A stretch of 64,000 bases of DNA from Panulirus ornatus (GCF_036320965.1 NC_092240.1:14504501-14568500); one strand, 5' to 3'; counted from the first letter of the stretch, positions 10,884-20,093 are shown. Made by a program: numbers and translations. Notes: generated by a model not told the origin, from the letters alone.

Positions 10884-11661
10884 CCGGTACTGGCAACATC
10901 GTCGGGCAGGCCCGGCTGTTCATCACTTCGGTCGTGTGGACAACATTCACGGGCAGGCCCGCCAGAATTTGCCCGTTAACGGGCAAACCCGCCGATCAGG
11001 CCCGCTCGTGTAGACAGGCCTTAAGTTTAAGTGCCCTAGATCTTTCATTGATAAATCCCATAAGTTAGCAAAGAGATAATTCTATAGAGTTGAGCCCAAA
11101 CCTCCCATTGACACCAAGAATCTTTTAGTTCTCCCATTTGATAAGAATTTTACTTTGCTTCCCATGTTGTTTAAATCCTTTAATATAAATGTTGCCTTCA
11201 GCAACAATACTATAAAGAATATCTTAATCAAGAACTCACTAGAAAATTCTCCTGGGTGCATCTATAAAGTGCCATTGTGATAAGATTTATGTTGGGCAGA
11301 CTGGTAAGGATCTTTCTGTTAGACTTAAGCAACATAAATATCGTATAAGAACGGGACAAGAATCAAATGCCTTGTTTGATCAAGTTAAAAACTATGATCA
11401 TTGTACCATTGTACCACGAGAAATATCACTGAATCTTCTATTTTTAAATACACAAAGAATCATAATCTTAATATTAGTGATGGTCACTACAAATTTGGAT
11501 AACTTTATTGATGATAAAATTTGTAAAAAAAATTCACCTTGTCCACATAAGTTTATGATACGCTCGTTGTCTGTCTTGGACGATCGCATGTTTACCAAAT
11601 GGCGTCCTAGATACGTTTCTTCGTTGTATATCAACTGATTGTTATATTTCTCTTTTGTGTC

Positions 11662-11702
11662 TCCCCTGATGATGTGATTATTACACGAAAGTGCACTTGG
11701 GA
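11662..11702 (+). ncRNA. Hammerhead-ribozyme-like motif, plus copy
   Basis: Parts in order: TCCC 11662-11665 (helix I), CTGATGA 11666-11672, stem-loop 11673-11686 (helix II, GTG/CAC or TGTG/TACA with one offset base), GAAA 11687-11690, a minimal helix III (A-U and G-C pairs closed by TGCA), predicted cleavage after T11698, and GGGA 11699-11702 completing helix I with four pairs. It lies just after the element's stop codon. Minimal helix III hammerheads are established for Penelope-like elements. The helix II offset leaves activity uncertain. Confidence 0.7.
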
Positions 11703-11823
11703 ACTTATCGTGTTTCATATATATATATATATATATATTCCTACGAGTCCACGGGGAAAATGAAACACAAGTTCCCCGTGGACTCATAGAAATATCTTGA
11801 TCACGCGCAAAATTGTGATCCTC

Positions 11824-11827
<4 letters not shown>
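11703..11827 (+). repeat. Penelope terminal non-coding end with hairpin and (TA)n
   Basis: The terminal block GAACTTATCGTGTTTCAT runs into about 22 bp of (AT)n. A near-perfect hairpin follows, with arms GAGTCCACGGGGAA and TTCCCCGTGGACTC around a short loop (about 11748-11789), then TTGATCACGCGCAAAATTGT. The hairpin is a head-to-head copy of the same terminal segment seen inverted at 9660-9690. Confidence 0.7.

Positions 11828-11861
<34 letters not shown>
11828..11861. repeat. (TA)n microsatellite
   Basis: About 34 bp of alternating TA at the junction of the Penelope end and the 5' end of the next SINE-like element. Confidence 0.95.
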
Positions 11862-11864
<3 letters not shown>

Positions 11865-12102
11865 CCCCGGGGATAGGGGAGCAAGAATACTTCCCACGTA
11901 TTCCCTGCGTGTCGTAGAAGGCGACTAAAAGGGGAGGGAGCGGGGGGCTGGAAATCCTCCCCTCGTTTTTTTTTTTTAATTTTCCAAAAGAAGGAACAGA
12001 GAATTGGGCCAGGTGAGGGTAGTCCCTCAAAGGCTCAGTCCTCTGTTCTTAACGCTACCTCGCTAATGCGGGAAATGGCGAATAGTTTGAAAGAAAAGAA
12101 AA

Positions 12103-12103
<1 letters not shown>
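11862..12103 (+). mobile_element. SINE-like non-autonomous RTE derivative, copy 2
   Basis: Head TATCCCCGGGGATAGGGGAG, then hairpin arms GAATAC/GTATTC and GTCG/CGAC, AAAAGGGGAGGGAGCGGGGG, GGAAATCCTCCCCTC, a poly-T/A joint, a central block (GAAGGAACAGAGAATTGGGC...) and the tail CTACCTCGCTAATGCGGG. The first ~125 bp match the 5' UTR of the full-length LINE at 29143 and the tail resembles the LINE 3' terminus. No ORF. It meets LINE copy A tail to tail. Confidence 0.88.

Positions 12104-12172
<69 letters not shown>
12104..12172. repeat. (TA)n plus poly-T tract between opposed tails
   Basis: About 37 bp of (TA)n then 32 T. The T run is the poly-A of the minus-strand LINE tail. One simple-repeat joint serves both the plus SINE and the minus LINE. 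Confidence 0.95.
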
Positions 12173-12175
<3 letters not shown>

Positions 12176-15100
12176 CTTTGTCGCTGTCTCCCGCGTTTGC
12201 GAGGTAGCGCAAGGAAACAGACGAAAGAAATGGCCCAACCCCCCCCCCCCCCATACACATGTACATACACACGTCCACACACGCAAATATACATACCTAC
12301 ACAGCTTTCCATGGTTTACCCCAGACGCTTCACATGCCTTGATTCAATCCACTGACAGCACGTCAACCCCTGTATACCACATGACTCCAATTCACTCTAT
12401 TCCTTGCCCTCCTTTCACCCTCCTGCATGTTCAGGCCCCGATCACACAAAATCTTTTTCACTCCATCTTTCCACCTCCAATTTGGTCTCCCTCTTCTCCT
12501 CGTTCCCTCCACCTCCGACACATATGTCCTCTTGGTCAATCTCTCCTCACTCATTCTCTCCATGTGCCCAAACCATTTCAAAACACCCTCTTCTGCTCTC
12601 TCAACCACGCTCTTTTTATTTCCACACATCTCTCTTACCCTTACGTTACTTACTCGATCAAACCACCTCACACCACACATTGTCCTCAAACATCTCATTT
12701 CCAGCACATCCATCCTCCTGCGCACATCTCTATCCATAGCCCACGCCTCGCAACCATACAACATTGTTGGAACCACTATTCCCTCAAACATACCCATTTT
12801 TGCTTTCCGAGATAATGTTCTCGACTTCCACACATTTTTCAAGGCTCCCAAAATTTTCGCCCCCTCCCCCACCCTATGATCCACTTCCGCTTCCATGGTT
12901 CCATCCGCTGACAGATCCACTCCCAGATATCTAAAACACTTCACTTCCTCCAGTTTTTCTCCATTCAAACTCACCTCCCAATTGACTTGACCCTCACCCC
13001 TACTGTACCTAATAACCTTGCTCTTATTCACATTTACTCTCAACTTTCTTCTTCCACACACTTTACCAAACTCAGTCACCAGCTTCTGCAGTTTCTCACA
13101 TGAATCAGCCACCAGCGCTGTATCATCAGCGAACAACAACTGACTCACTTCCCAAGCTCTCTCATCCCCAACAGACTTCATACTTGCCCCTCTTTCCAGG
13201 ACTCTTGCATTTACCTCCCTTACAACCCCATCCATAAACAAATTAAACAACCATGGAGACATCACACACCCCTGCCGCAAACCTACATTCACTGAGAACC
13301 AATCACTTTCCTCTCTTCCTACACGTACACATGCCTTACATCCTCGATAAAAACTTTTCACTGCTTCTAACAACTTGCCTCCCACACCATATATTCTTAA
13401 TACCTTCCACAGAGCATCTCTATCAACTCTATCATATGCCTTCTCCAGATCCATAAATGCTACATACAAATCCATTTGCTTTTCTAAGTATTTCTCACAT
13501 ACATTCTTCAAAGCAAACACCTGATCCACACATCCTCTACCACTTCTGAAACCGCACTGCTCTTCCCCAATCTGATGCTCTGTACATGCCTTCACCCTCT
13601 CAATCAATACCCTCCCATATAATTTACCAGGAATACTCAACAAACTTATACCTCTGTAATTTGAGCACTCACTCTTATCCCCTTTGCCTTTGTACAATGG
13701 CACTATGCACGCATTCCGCCAATCCTCAGGCACCTCACCATGAGTCATACATACATTAAATAACCTTACCAACCAGTCAACAATACAGTCACCCCCTTTT
13801 TTAATAAATTCCACTGCAATACCATCCAAACCTGCTGCCTTGCCGGCTTTCATCTTCCGCAAAGCTTTTACTACCTCTTCTCTGTTTACCAAATCATTTT
13901 CCCTAACCCTCTCACTTTGCACACCACCTCGACCAAAACACCCTATATCTGCCACTCTGTCATCAGACACATTCAACAAACCTTCAAAATACTCATTCCA
14001 TCTCCTTCTCACATCACCGCTACTTGTTATCACCTCCCCATTTGCGCCCTTCACTGAAGTTCCCATTTGCTCCCTTGTCTTACGCACCCTATTTACCTCC
14101 TTCCAGAACATCTTTTTATTCTCCCTAAAATTTACTGATAGTCTCTCACCCCAACTCTCATTTGCCCTTTTTTTCACCTCTTGCACCTTTCTCTTGACCT
14201 CCTGTCTCTTTCTTTTATACTTCTCCCACTCAATTGCATTTTTTCCCTGCAAAAATCGTCCAAATGCCTCTCTCTTCTCTTTCACTAATACTCTTACTTC
14301 TTCATCCCACCACTCACTACCCTTTCTAAACAGCCCACCTCCCACTCTTCTCATGCCACAAGCATCTTTTGCGCAATCCATCACTGATTCCCTAAATACA
14401 TCCCATTCCTCCCCCACTCCCCTTACTTCCATTGTTCTCACCTTTTTCCATTCTGTACACAGTCTCTCCTGGTACTTCCCCACACAGGTCTCCTTCCCAA
14501 GCTCACTTACTCTCACCACCTTCTTCACCCCAACATTCACTCCTCTTTTCTGAAAACCCATACTAATCTTCACCTTAGCCTCCACAAGATAATGATCAGA
14601 CATCCCTCCAGTTGCACCTCTCAGCACATTAACATCCAAAAGTCTCTCTTTCGCGCGCCTGTCAATTAACACGTAATCCAATAACGCTCTCTGGCCATCT
14701 CTCCTACTTACATAAGTATACTTATGTATATCTCGCTTTTTAAACCAGGTATTCCCAATCATCAGTCCTTTTTCAGCACATAAATCTACAAGCTCTTCAC
14801 CATTTCCATTTACAACACTGAACACCCCATGCATACCAGTTATTCCCTCAACTGCCACATTACTCACCTTTGCATTCAAATCACCCATCACTATAACCCG
14901 GTCTCGTGCATCAAAACCGCTAACACACTCATTTAGCTGCTCCCAAAACACTTGCCTCTCATGATCTTTCTTCTCATGCCCAGGTGCATATGCACCAATA
15001 ATCACCCACCTCTCTCCATCAACTTTCAGTTTTACCCATATTAATCGAGAATTTACTTTCTTACATTCTATCACATACTCCCACAACTCCTGTTTCAGGA

Positions 15101-15412
15101 GTATTGCTACTCCTTCCCTTGCTCTTGTCCTCTCACTAACCCCTGACTTCACTCCCCAGACATTTCCAAACCACTCTTCCCCTTTACCCTTGAGCTTCGT
15201 TTCACTCAGAGCCAAAACATCCAGGTTCCTTTCCTCAAACATACTACCTATCTCTCCTTTTTTCACATCTTGGTTACATCCACACACATTTAGGCATCCC
15301 ACTCTGAGCCTTCGAGGAGGATGATCACTCCCCGCGTGACTCCTTCTTCTGTTTCCCATTTTAGAAAGTTAATACAAGGAGGGGAGGATTTCCGGCCCCC
15401 CGCTCCCGTCCC

Positions 15413-15414
<2 letters not shown>
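12173..15414 (-). mobile_element. RTE-like LINE, near full length (copy A)
   Basis: Complete ORF, a 55 bp remnant of the 5' UTR (15360-15414), a short-type 3' UTR of about 190 bp, and the terminal GCTACCTCGCAAACGCGGG block running into poly-A and (TA)n. It lacks about 65 bp of the 5' UTR present in copy B at 29143. The two copies form a 3.2 kb inverted pair about 14 kb apart. Confidence 0.95.
12363..15359 (-). CDS. LINE endonuclease-reverse transcriptase, intact, copy A
   Basis: 998 residues, no stop or frameshift. An APE-type endonuclease at about 15-265 shows LNVCGCNQDV, the LSETKLKG box, VMGDLNAKV and the GGMSDHYLVEAKV box. Reverse transcriptase at about 520-800 shows KAGKAAGLDGI, VPLYKGKGDKSECSNYRGIS, CGFRSGRGCVDQ, AFMDLEKAYDRVD, GLRQGCVMSPWLFNLF and the catalytic FADDTALVA. 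The C-terminal region (about 850-998) has MLYGCEAWAM, RRMDVLEMRCLR, WFGHMERM and RRGRPNWRWKDG, the order typical of RTE/BovB-type elements. It would nick DNA and copy its own RNA by target-primed reverse transcription. The start is the only Met upstream of the endonuclease. Intactness and near identity with the copy at 29266 suggest recent, possibly current, activity. RTE assignment is by motif layout only. Confidence 0.93.
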   Translation of the reverse strand: MGNRRRSHAGSDHPPRRLRVGCLNVCGCNQDVKKGEIGSMFEERNLDVLALSETKLKGKGEEWFGNVWGVKSGVSERTRAREGVAILLKQELWEYVIECKKVNSRLIWVKLKVDGERWVIIGAYAPGHEKKDHERQVFWEQLNECVSGFDARDRVIVMGDLNAKVSNVAVEGITGMHGVFSVVNGNGEELVDLCAEKGLMIGNTWFKKRDIHKYTYVSRRDGQRALLDYVLIDRRAKERLLDVNVLRGATGGMSDHYLVEAKVKISMGFQKRGVNVGVKKVVRVSELGKETCVGKYQERLCTEWKKVRTMEVRGVGEEWDVFRESVMDCAKDACGMRRVGGGLFRKGSEWWDEEVRVLVKEKREAFGRFLQGKNAIEWEKYKRKRQEVKRKVQEVKKRANESWGERLSVNFRENKKMFWKEVNRVRKTREQMGTSVKGANGEVITSSGDVRRRWNEYFEGLLNVSDDRVADIGCFGRGGVQSERVRENDLVNREEVVKALRKMKAGKAAGLDGIAVEFIKKGGDCIVDWLVRLFNVCMTHGEVPEDWRNACIVPLYKGKGDKSECSNYRGISLLSIPGKLYGRVLIERVKACTEHQIGEEQCGFRSGRGCVDQVFALKNVCEKYLEKQMDLYVAFMDLEKAYDRVDRDALWKVLRIYGVGGKLLEAVKSFYRGCKACVRVGREESDWFSVNVGLRQGCVMSPWLFNLFMDGVVREVNARVLERGASMKSVGDERAWEVSQLLFADDTALVADSCEKLQKLVTEFGKVCGRRKLRVNVNKSKVIRYSRGEGQVNWEVSLNGEKLEEVKCFRYLGVDLSADGTMEAEVDHRVGEGAKILGALKNVWKSRTLSRKAKMGMFEGIVVPTMLYGCEAWAMDRDVRRRMDVLEMRCLRTMCGVRWFDRVSNVRVREMCGNKKSVVERAEEGVLKWFGHMERMSEERLTKRTYVSEVEGTRRRGRPNWRWKDGVKKILCDRGLNMQEGERRARNRVNWSHVVYRG

Positions 15415-15450
<36 letters not shown>
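15415..15450. repeat. (TA)n microsatellite
   Basis: About 36 bp of TA separating the 5' end of LINE copy A (minus) from the 5' end of SINE-like copy 3 (plus): a head-to-head joint. Confidence 0.95.
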
Positions 15451-15453
<3 letters not shown>

Positions 15454-15678
15454 CCCTGGGGATAGGGGATTAAGAATACTTCCCACGTATTCCCTGAGTG
15501 TCGTAGAAGGCGACTAAAAGGGGAGGGAGCGGTGGTCTGGAAATCCTCCCCTCGGTTTTTTTTTTTCCAAAAGAAGGAACAGAGGGGGCCAGGCGAGGAT
15601 ATTCCAAAAAAGGCCCAGTCCTCTGTTCTTAACGCTACCTCGCTAACGCGGGAAATGGCGAGTAGTTTAAAAAAAAAG

Positions 15679-15680
<2 letters not shown>
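15451..15680 (+). mobile_element. SINE-like non-autonomous RTE derivative, copy 3
   Basis: Full-length copy with the same head and tail as copy 2: TATCCCTGGGGATAGGGGAT, the GAATAC/GTATTC and GTCG/CGAC arms, the central GAAGGAACAGAG block and tail CTACCTCGCTAACGCGGG. It runs into poly-A and a 74 bp (TA)n. Confidence 0.88.

Positions 15681-15753
<73 letters not shown>
15681..15753. repeat. (TA)n microsatellite
   Basis: About 73 bp of alternating TA, forming the tail of SINE-like copy 3. Confidence 0.97.
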
Positions 15754-15755
<2 letters not shown>

Positions 15756-17024
15756 GAAGACTTTTCAAGTGGAAAGGCTTCATTGATGATATGAAATGAA
15801 AAGCCAGTATTACAGTGAGCTAGTGAAAAAAAATGAGAAAAAGATATTTGACTTTAATTTCATACGAGTGTATTTGCGCTTACCACCACCGACGTTAACA
15901 CACACAAAGCCACACCAACCCAACATAAATATCACGCCCAGAGTAGTCATACCTACAGCAATCCACGCCTACACCAACCCTACTGAAAATGCCTAAACTA
16001 ACCCTACTCAAAGTACCGCCTGATGCCTATATCAACCCCACACCGATACCACAACCAGCACCCACACCAAAATCCCCAATATAAGTAACCCACGCCTGAA
16101 AAAACAATTAGCTACGTAATCACACTACCAATAGCAAGTATGGCGCCTGAAACATCACCCAACAATCAGCACCTTAACAACACAACCATCAGCAAATATG
16201 GCTCCGGACACTTCCCTCCCTATTACCTGTATGTGGATGGCTTAGGTCTGCCACAGGTAACGGGGACAGGTGAAGGCGAAGGTTGGGGGGAAGAAAACCC
16301 CTACCATCAATTATGCCGAGCCTGGTATAACCCATCCCACCACCACCTCCTCCTCCTACACTGATGTTGAATCATTTCGCAGATGTAAAAATCGGATGTT
16401 TCTACTACATTTGGAGAAAACAAAAAGGGAAGGGATGGGGGGTTACATTAGGGTCTGTGGAGACCACTTTGGGGTATTATAGAAAGTTATAACGTCTTCA
16501 AGGCTCTTATTGCACTGTATTATGGCGCTTTCAAGGTTCTTTCTAGGGTATGATAAGGTTTCTATAAAACCAGTGCTACGGTATGTTACGGCGGTGCCTA
16601 TAAGATTGGTCCTACGGGTGTTGTAAAGTACCGTGCAAGGTGGGAAAAATCAAAAGAAAACGCTTACTCTTCCTTCTCCATCTACGGTGTGTGTGTGTGT
16701 GTGTGTGTACATACAGGAGTGAAGAAGTGGTTGCATCAATACAGAGTTAAAAGATGGGGGCATCAGGTGTTTAAAACTTTCCCTGAGAGGCACGAAATCG
16801 TAATCACACACATCCTCAACCCATGCTTAGTGTTTTAACGAGTTAACCAAGAAATTTCCACACTTTTGAAAACTGCTTCTAATGTCTGTCTCACTAAATC
16901 ATTAAGTGAAACTAACGTCTTCGTCGTCACCGCATCTACGCATAAAATGCTCCCAGTGCATCCGAACCCGTCATTCCTTAATCTATTTTTTTTTACCAAT
17001 CAGCTGAAAAAGAAAAGACAACTG
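15754..17024. other. Intergenic DNA with ACC-rich and GT repeats
   Basis: 15885-16135 is a degenerate CCACACCAACCC-type repeat. A (TG)n tract lies at about 16687-16709. The remainder looks unique. No ORF here resembles a known protein. Confidence 0.5.
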
Positions 17025-18889
17025 AAATGGGGAGGTGATAACAAGTAGTGGTGATGTGAGAAGGAGATGGAATGAGTATTTTGAAGGTTTGTTGAATGTG
17101 TCTGATGACAGAGTGGCAGATATAGGGTGTTTGGGTCGAGGTGGTGTGCAAAGTGAGAGGGTTAGGGAAAATGATTTGGTAAACAGAGAAGAGGTAGTAA
17201 AAGCTTTGCGGAAGATGAAAGCCGGCAAGGCAGCAGGTTTGGATGGTATTGCAGTGGAATTTATTAAAAAAGGGGGTGACTGTATTGTTGACTGGTTGGT
17301 AAGGTTATTTAATGTATGTATGACTCATGGTGAGGTGCCTGAGGATTGGCGGAATGCGTGCATAGTGCCATTGTACAAAGGCAAAGGGGATAAGAGTGAG
17401 TGCTCAAATTACAGAGGTATAAGTTTGTTGAGTATTCCTGGTAAATTATATGGGAGGGTATTGATTGAGAGGGTGAAGGCATGTACAGAGCATCAGATTG
17501 GGGAAGAGCAGTGTGGTTTCAGAAGTGGTAGAGGATGTGTGGATCAGGTGTTTGCTTTGAAGAATGTATGTGAGAAATACTTAGAAAAGCAAATGGATTT
17601 GTATGTAGCATTTATGGATCTGGAGAAGGCATATGATAGAGTTGATAGAGATGCTCTGTGGAAGGTATTAAGAATATATGGTGTGGGAGGCAAGTTGTTA
17701 GAAGCAGTGAAAAGTTTTTATCGAGGATGTAAGGCATGTGTACGTGTAGGAAGAGAGGAAAGTGATTGGTTCTCAGTGAATGTAGGTTTGCGGCAGGGGT
17801 GTGTGATGTCTCCATGGTTGTTTAATTTGTTTATGGATGGGGTTGTTAGGGAGGTAAATGCAAGAGTCTTGGAAAGAGGGGCAAGTATGAAGTCTGTTGG
17901 GGATGAGAGAGCTTGGGAAGTGAGTCAGTTGTTGTTCGCTGATGATACAGCGCTGGTGGCGGATTCATGTGAGAAACTGCAGAAGCTGGTGACGGAGTTT
18001 GGTAAAGTGTGTGGAAGAAGAAAGTTAAGAGTAAATGTGAATAAGAGCAAGGTTATTAGGTACAGTAGGGTTGAGGGTCAAGTCAATTGGGAGGTGAGTT
18101 TGAATGGAGAAAAACTGGAGGAAGTGAAGTGTTTTAGATATCTGGGAGTGGATCTGTCAGCGGATGGAACCATGGAAGCGGAAGTGGATCATAGGGTGGG
18201 GGAGGGGGCGAAAATTTTGGGAGCCTTGAAAAATGTGTGGAAGTCGAGAACATTATCCCGGAAAGCAAAAATGGGTATGTTTGAAGGAATAGTGGTTCCA
18301 ACAATGTTGTATGGTTGCGAGGCGTGGGCTATGGATAGAGTTGTGCGCAGGAGGATGGATGTGCTGGAAATGAGATGTTTGAGGACAATGTGTGGTGTGA
18401 GGTGGTTTGATCGAGTAAGTAACGTAAGGGTAAGAGAGATGTGTGGAAATAAAAAGAGCGTGGTTGAGAGAGCAGAAGAGGGTGTTTTGAAATGGTTTGG
18501 GCACATGGAGAGAATGAGTGAGGAAAGATTGACCAAGAGGATATATGTGTCGGAGGTGGAGGGAACGAGGAGAAGAGGGAGACCAAATTGGAGGTGGAAA
18601 GATGGAGTGAAAAGGATTTTGTGTGATCGGGGCCTGAACATGCAGGAGGGTGAAAGGAGGGCAAGGAATAGAGTGAATTGGAGCGATGTGGTATACAGGG
18701 GTTGACGTGCTGTCAGTGGATTGAATCAAGGCATGTGAAGCGTCCGGGGTAAACCATGGAAAGCTGTGTAGGTATGTATATTTGCGTGTGTGGACGTGTG
18801 TATATACATGTGTATGGGGGGGGTTGGGCCATTTCTTTCGTCTGTTTCCTTGCGCTACCTCGCAAACGCGGGAGACAGCGACGAGGTAT

Positions 18890-18906
<17 letters not shown>
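17025..18906 (+). mobile_element. RTE-like LINE, 5'-truncated (copy C)
   Basis: Homology begins abruptly near 17025 inside the region between endonuclease and RT (GEVITSSGDVRRRW in the full ORF). It then runs without a break through RT, C-terminus, short-type 3' UTR and poly-A. Such 5' truncation is usual for target-primed insertion. It meets copy D tail to tail. Confidence 0.93.
17035..18705 (+). CDS. LINE reverse transcriptase fragment, open frame
   Basis: 556 residues matching residues about 443-998 of the intact LINE protein. They include all RT motifs (AFMDLEKAYDRVD, GLRQGCVMSPWLF, FADDTALVA) and the complete C-terminal region. The endonuclease domain and native start codon are absent, so it is probably not expressed as a working enzyme. 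The absence of any stop shows the insertion is young. Confidence 0.85.
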   Translation: MITSSGDVRRRWNEYFEGLLNVSDDRVADIGCLGRGGVQSERVRENDLVNREEVVKALRKMKAGKAAGLDGIAVEFIKKGGDCIVDWLVRLFNVCMTHGEVPEDWRNACIVPLYKGKGDKSECSNYRGISLLSIPGKLYGRVLIERVKACTEHQIGEEQCGFRSGRGCVDQVFALKNVCEKYLEKQMDLYVAFMDLEKAYDRVDRDALWKVLRIYGVGGKLLEAVKSFYRGCKACVRVGREESDWFSVNVGLRQGCVMSPWLFNLFMDGVVREVNARVLERGASMKSVGDERAWEVSQLLFADDTALVADSCEKLQKLVTEFGKVCGRRKLRVNVNKSKVIRYSRVEGQVNWEVSLNGEKLEEVKCFRYLGVDLSADGTMEAEVDHRVGEGAKILGALKNVWKSRTLSRKAKMGMFEGIVVPTMLYGCEAWAMDRVVRRRMDVLEMRCLRTMCGVRWFDRVSNVRVREMCGNKKSVVERAEEGVLKWFGHMERMSEERLTKRIYVSEVEGTRRRGRPNWRWKDGVKRILCDRGLNMQEGERRARNRVNWSDVVYRG

Positions 18907-18951
<45 letters not shown>

Positions 18952-18965
18952 TATTATTTTTTTAT
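18907..18965. repeat. (TA)n plus T-rich joint
   Basis: 40 bp (TA)n followed by a T-rich stretch, shared by the opposed tails of LINE copies C (plus) and D (minus). Confidence 0.95.
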
Positions 18966-20032
18966 TTTGTTTTGTCGCTGTCTCTCGCGTTTGCGAGGTA
19001 GCGCAAGGAAACAGATGAAAGAAATGGCACAACCCACCCCCATACACAATGTATATACATACACGTCCACACACGCAAATATACATACCTATACATCTCA
19101 ATGTACACATATGTATATACACACACAGACACATACATATATACCCATGCACACAATTCACACTGTCTGCCTTTATTCATTCCCATCGCCACCTCGCCAC
19201 ACATGGAATACCATCCCCCTCCCCCCACATGTGTGCGAGGTAGCACTAGGAAAAGACAACAAAGGCCCCATTCGTTCACACTCAGTCTCTAGTTGTCATG
19301 CAATAATGCCCGAAACCACAGCTCCCTTTCCACATCTAGGCCCCACACAACTTTCCATGGTTTACCCCAGACGCTTCACATGCCCTGATTCAATCCACTG
19401 ACAGCACGTCAACCCCAGTATACCACATCGATCCAATTCACTCTATTCCTTGCCCGCCTTTCACCCTCCTGCATGTTCAGGCCCCGACCACACAAAATCT
19501 TTTTCACTCCATCTTTCCACCTACAATTTGGTCTCCCACTTCTCCTCGTTCCCTCCACCTCCGACACATATATCCTCTTGGTCAATCTTTCCTCACTCAT
19601 TCTCTCCATGTGCCCAAACCATTTCAAAACACCCTCTTCTGCTCTCTCAACCACGCTCTTTTTATTTCCACACATCTCTCTTACCCTTACATTACTTACT
19701 CGATCAAACCACCTCACACCACACATTGTCCTCAAACATCTCATTTCCAGCACATCCACCCTCCTGCGCACAACTCTATCCATAGCCCACGCCTCGCAAC
19801 CATACAACATTGTTGGAACCACTATTCCTTCAAACACACCTATTTTTGCTTTCCGAGATAATGTTCTCGCCTTACACAAATTTTGCAACGCTCCCATAAC
19901 TCTCATTTGCCCTCTTTTTCACCTCTTGCACCTTTCTCTTGGCCTCCTGCCTCTTTCTTTCATACATCTCCCAGTCATTTGCACTATTTCCCTGTAAAAC
20001 TCGTTCAAAAGCCTCTCTCTTCTCTTTCACAT

Positions 20033-20033
<1 letters not shown>
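18966..20033 (-). mobile_element. RTE-like LINE with RT deleted, long 3' UTR (copy D)
   Basis: Read on minus, it starts at VKEKREAF (residue ~375) and runs through KRQEAKRKVQEVKKRANES. It then jumps to the C-terminal LSRKAKIGVFEGIVVPTML region, joined near 19895 at a TTGGGAG-like microhomology, which removes the whole RT (about 450 residues). The C-terminal frame is open to the stop at 19409. The 3' UTR is the long form, ending TACCTCGCAAACGCGAGAG. Not functional. Confidence 0.9.

Positions 20034-20088
<55 letters not shown>
20034..20088. repeat. (TA)n microsatellite
   Basis: 55 bp of alternating TA between the 5' end of LINE copy D and the tail of SINE-like copy 4 (both minus). Confidence 0.95.
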
Positions 20089-20090
<2 letters not shown>

Positions 20091-20093
20091 CTT

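Larger units (their letters stand above)
10362..11021. mobile_element. PIF/Harbinger non-autonomous element with 52 bp TIRs
   Basis: Terminal inverted repeats at 10362-10413 and 10970-11021 match at 51 of 52 positions, starting AGGCCTGTCTACACGAGCGG. Their inner end holds the perfect 16 bp palindrome TGCCCGTTAACGGGCA. The flanks are TAA (10359-10361) and TAA (11022-11024), the 3 bp TWA duplication of PIF/Harbinger elements. Removing the element and one TAA restores the Penelope frame (GSKFKCP). Inside are the truncated starts of two converging genes, MADF-like on plus and HARBI1-like on minus. That makes this an internal-deletion derivative. Confidence 0.93.
9760..11640 (+). pseudogene. Penelope-like element RT and GIY-YIG remnant
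   Basis: The 5' end is missing. Frames encode the RT core: AMGNPLSPVLSNLYMEFF near 9930-9985, a WFRYVDVLCVWP segment near 10030-10060, then LPFLDCMIH and the YRKPTN block near 10150-10225. The catalytic YVDD box reads YVDV, so one essential Asp is lost, and a frameshift lies near 10015. The frame is split at 10361 by a Harbinger insertion and resumes at 11025 with SKFKCPRSFIDKSHKLAK. A C-terminal GIY-YIG nuclease follows: CIYKVP and, after a frameshift near 11275, KIYVGQTGKDLSVRLKQH (about 11255-11340). The coding end is the TGA after SSLYIN near 11638. It is an inactive relic. RT plus C-terminal GIY-YIG identifies the class. Confidence 0.88.

Noticed and set aside
12050..12090. HDV-ribozyme-like string AATGGCGAATAG in the SINE tail
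   Set aside because: It resembles the HDV catalytic strand by chance; no matching P1, P2 or P3 strands lie at the required places.
13840..14553. 237-codon plus frame antisense to LINE copy A (repeated antisense to copy B at 30072-30785)
   Set aside because: It is the shadow of the conserved LINE coding strand; the Ser/Phe-rich product has no known domain.
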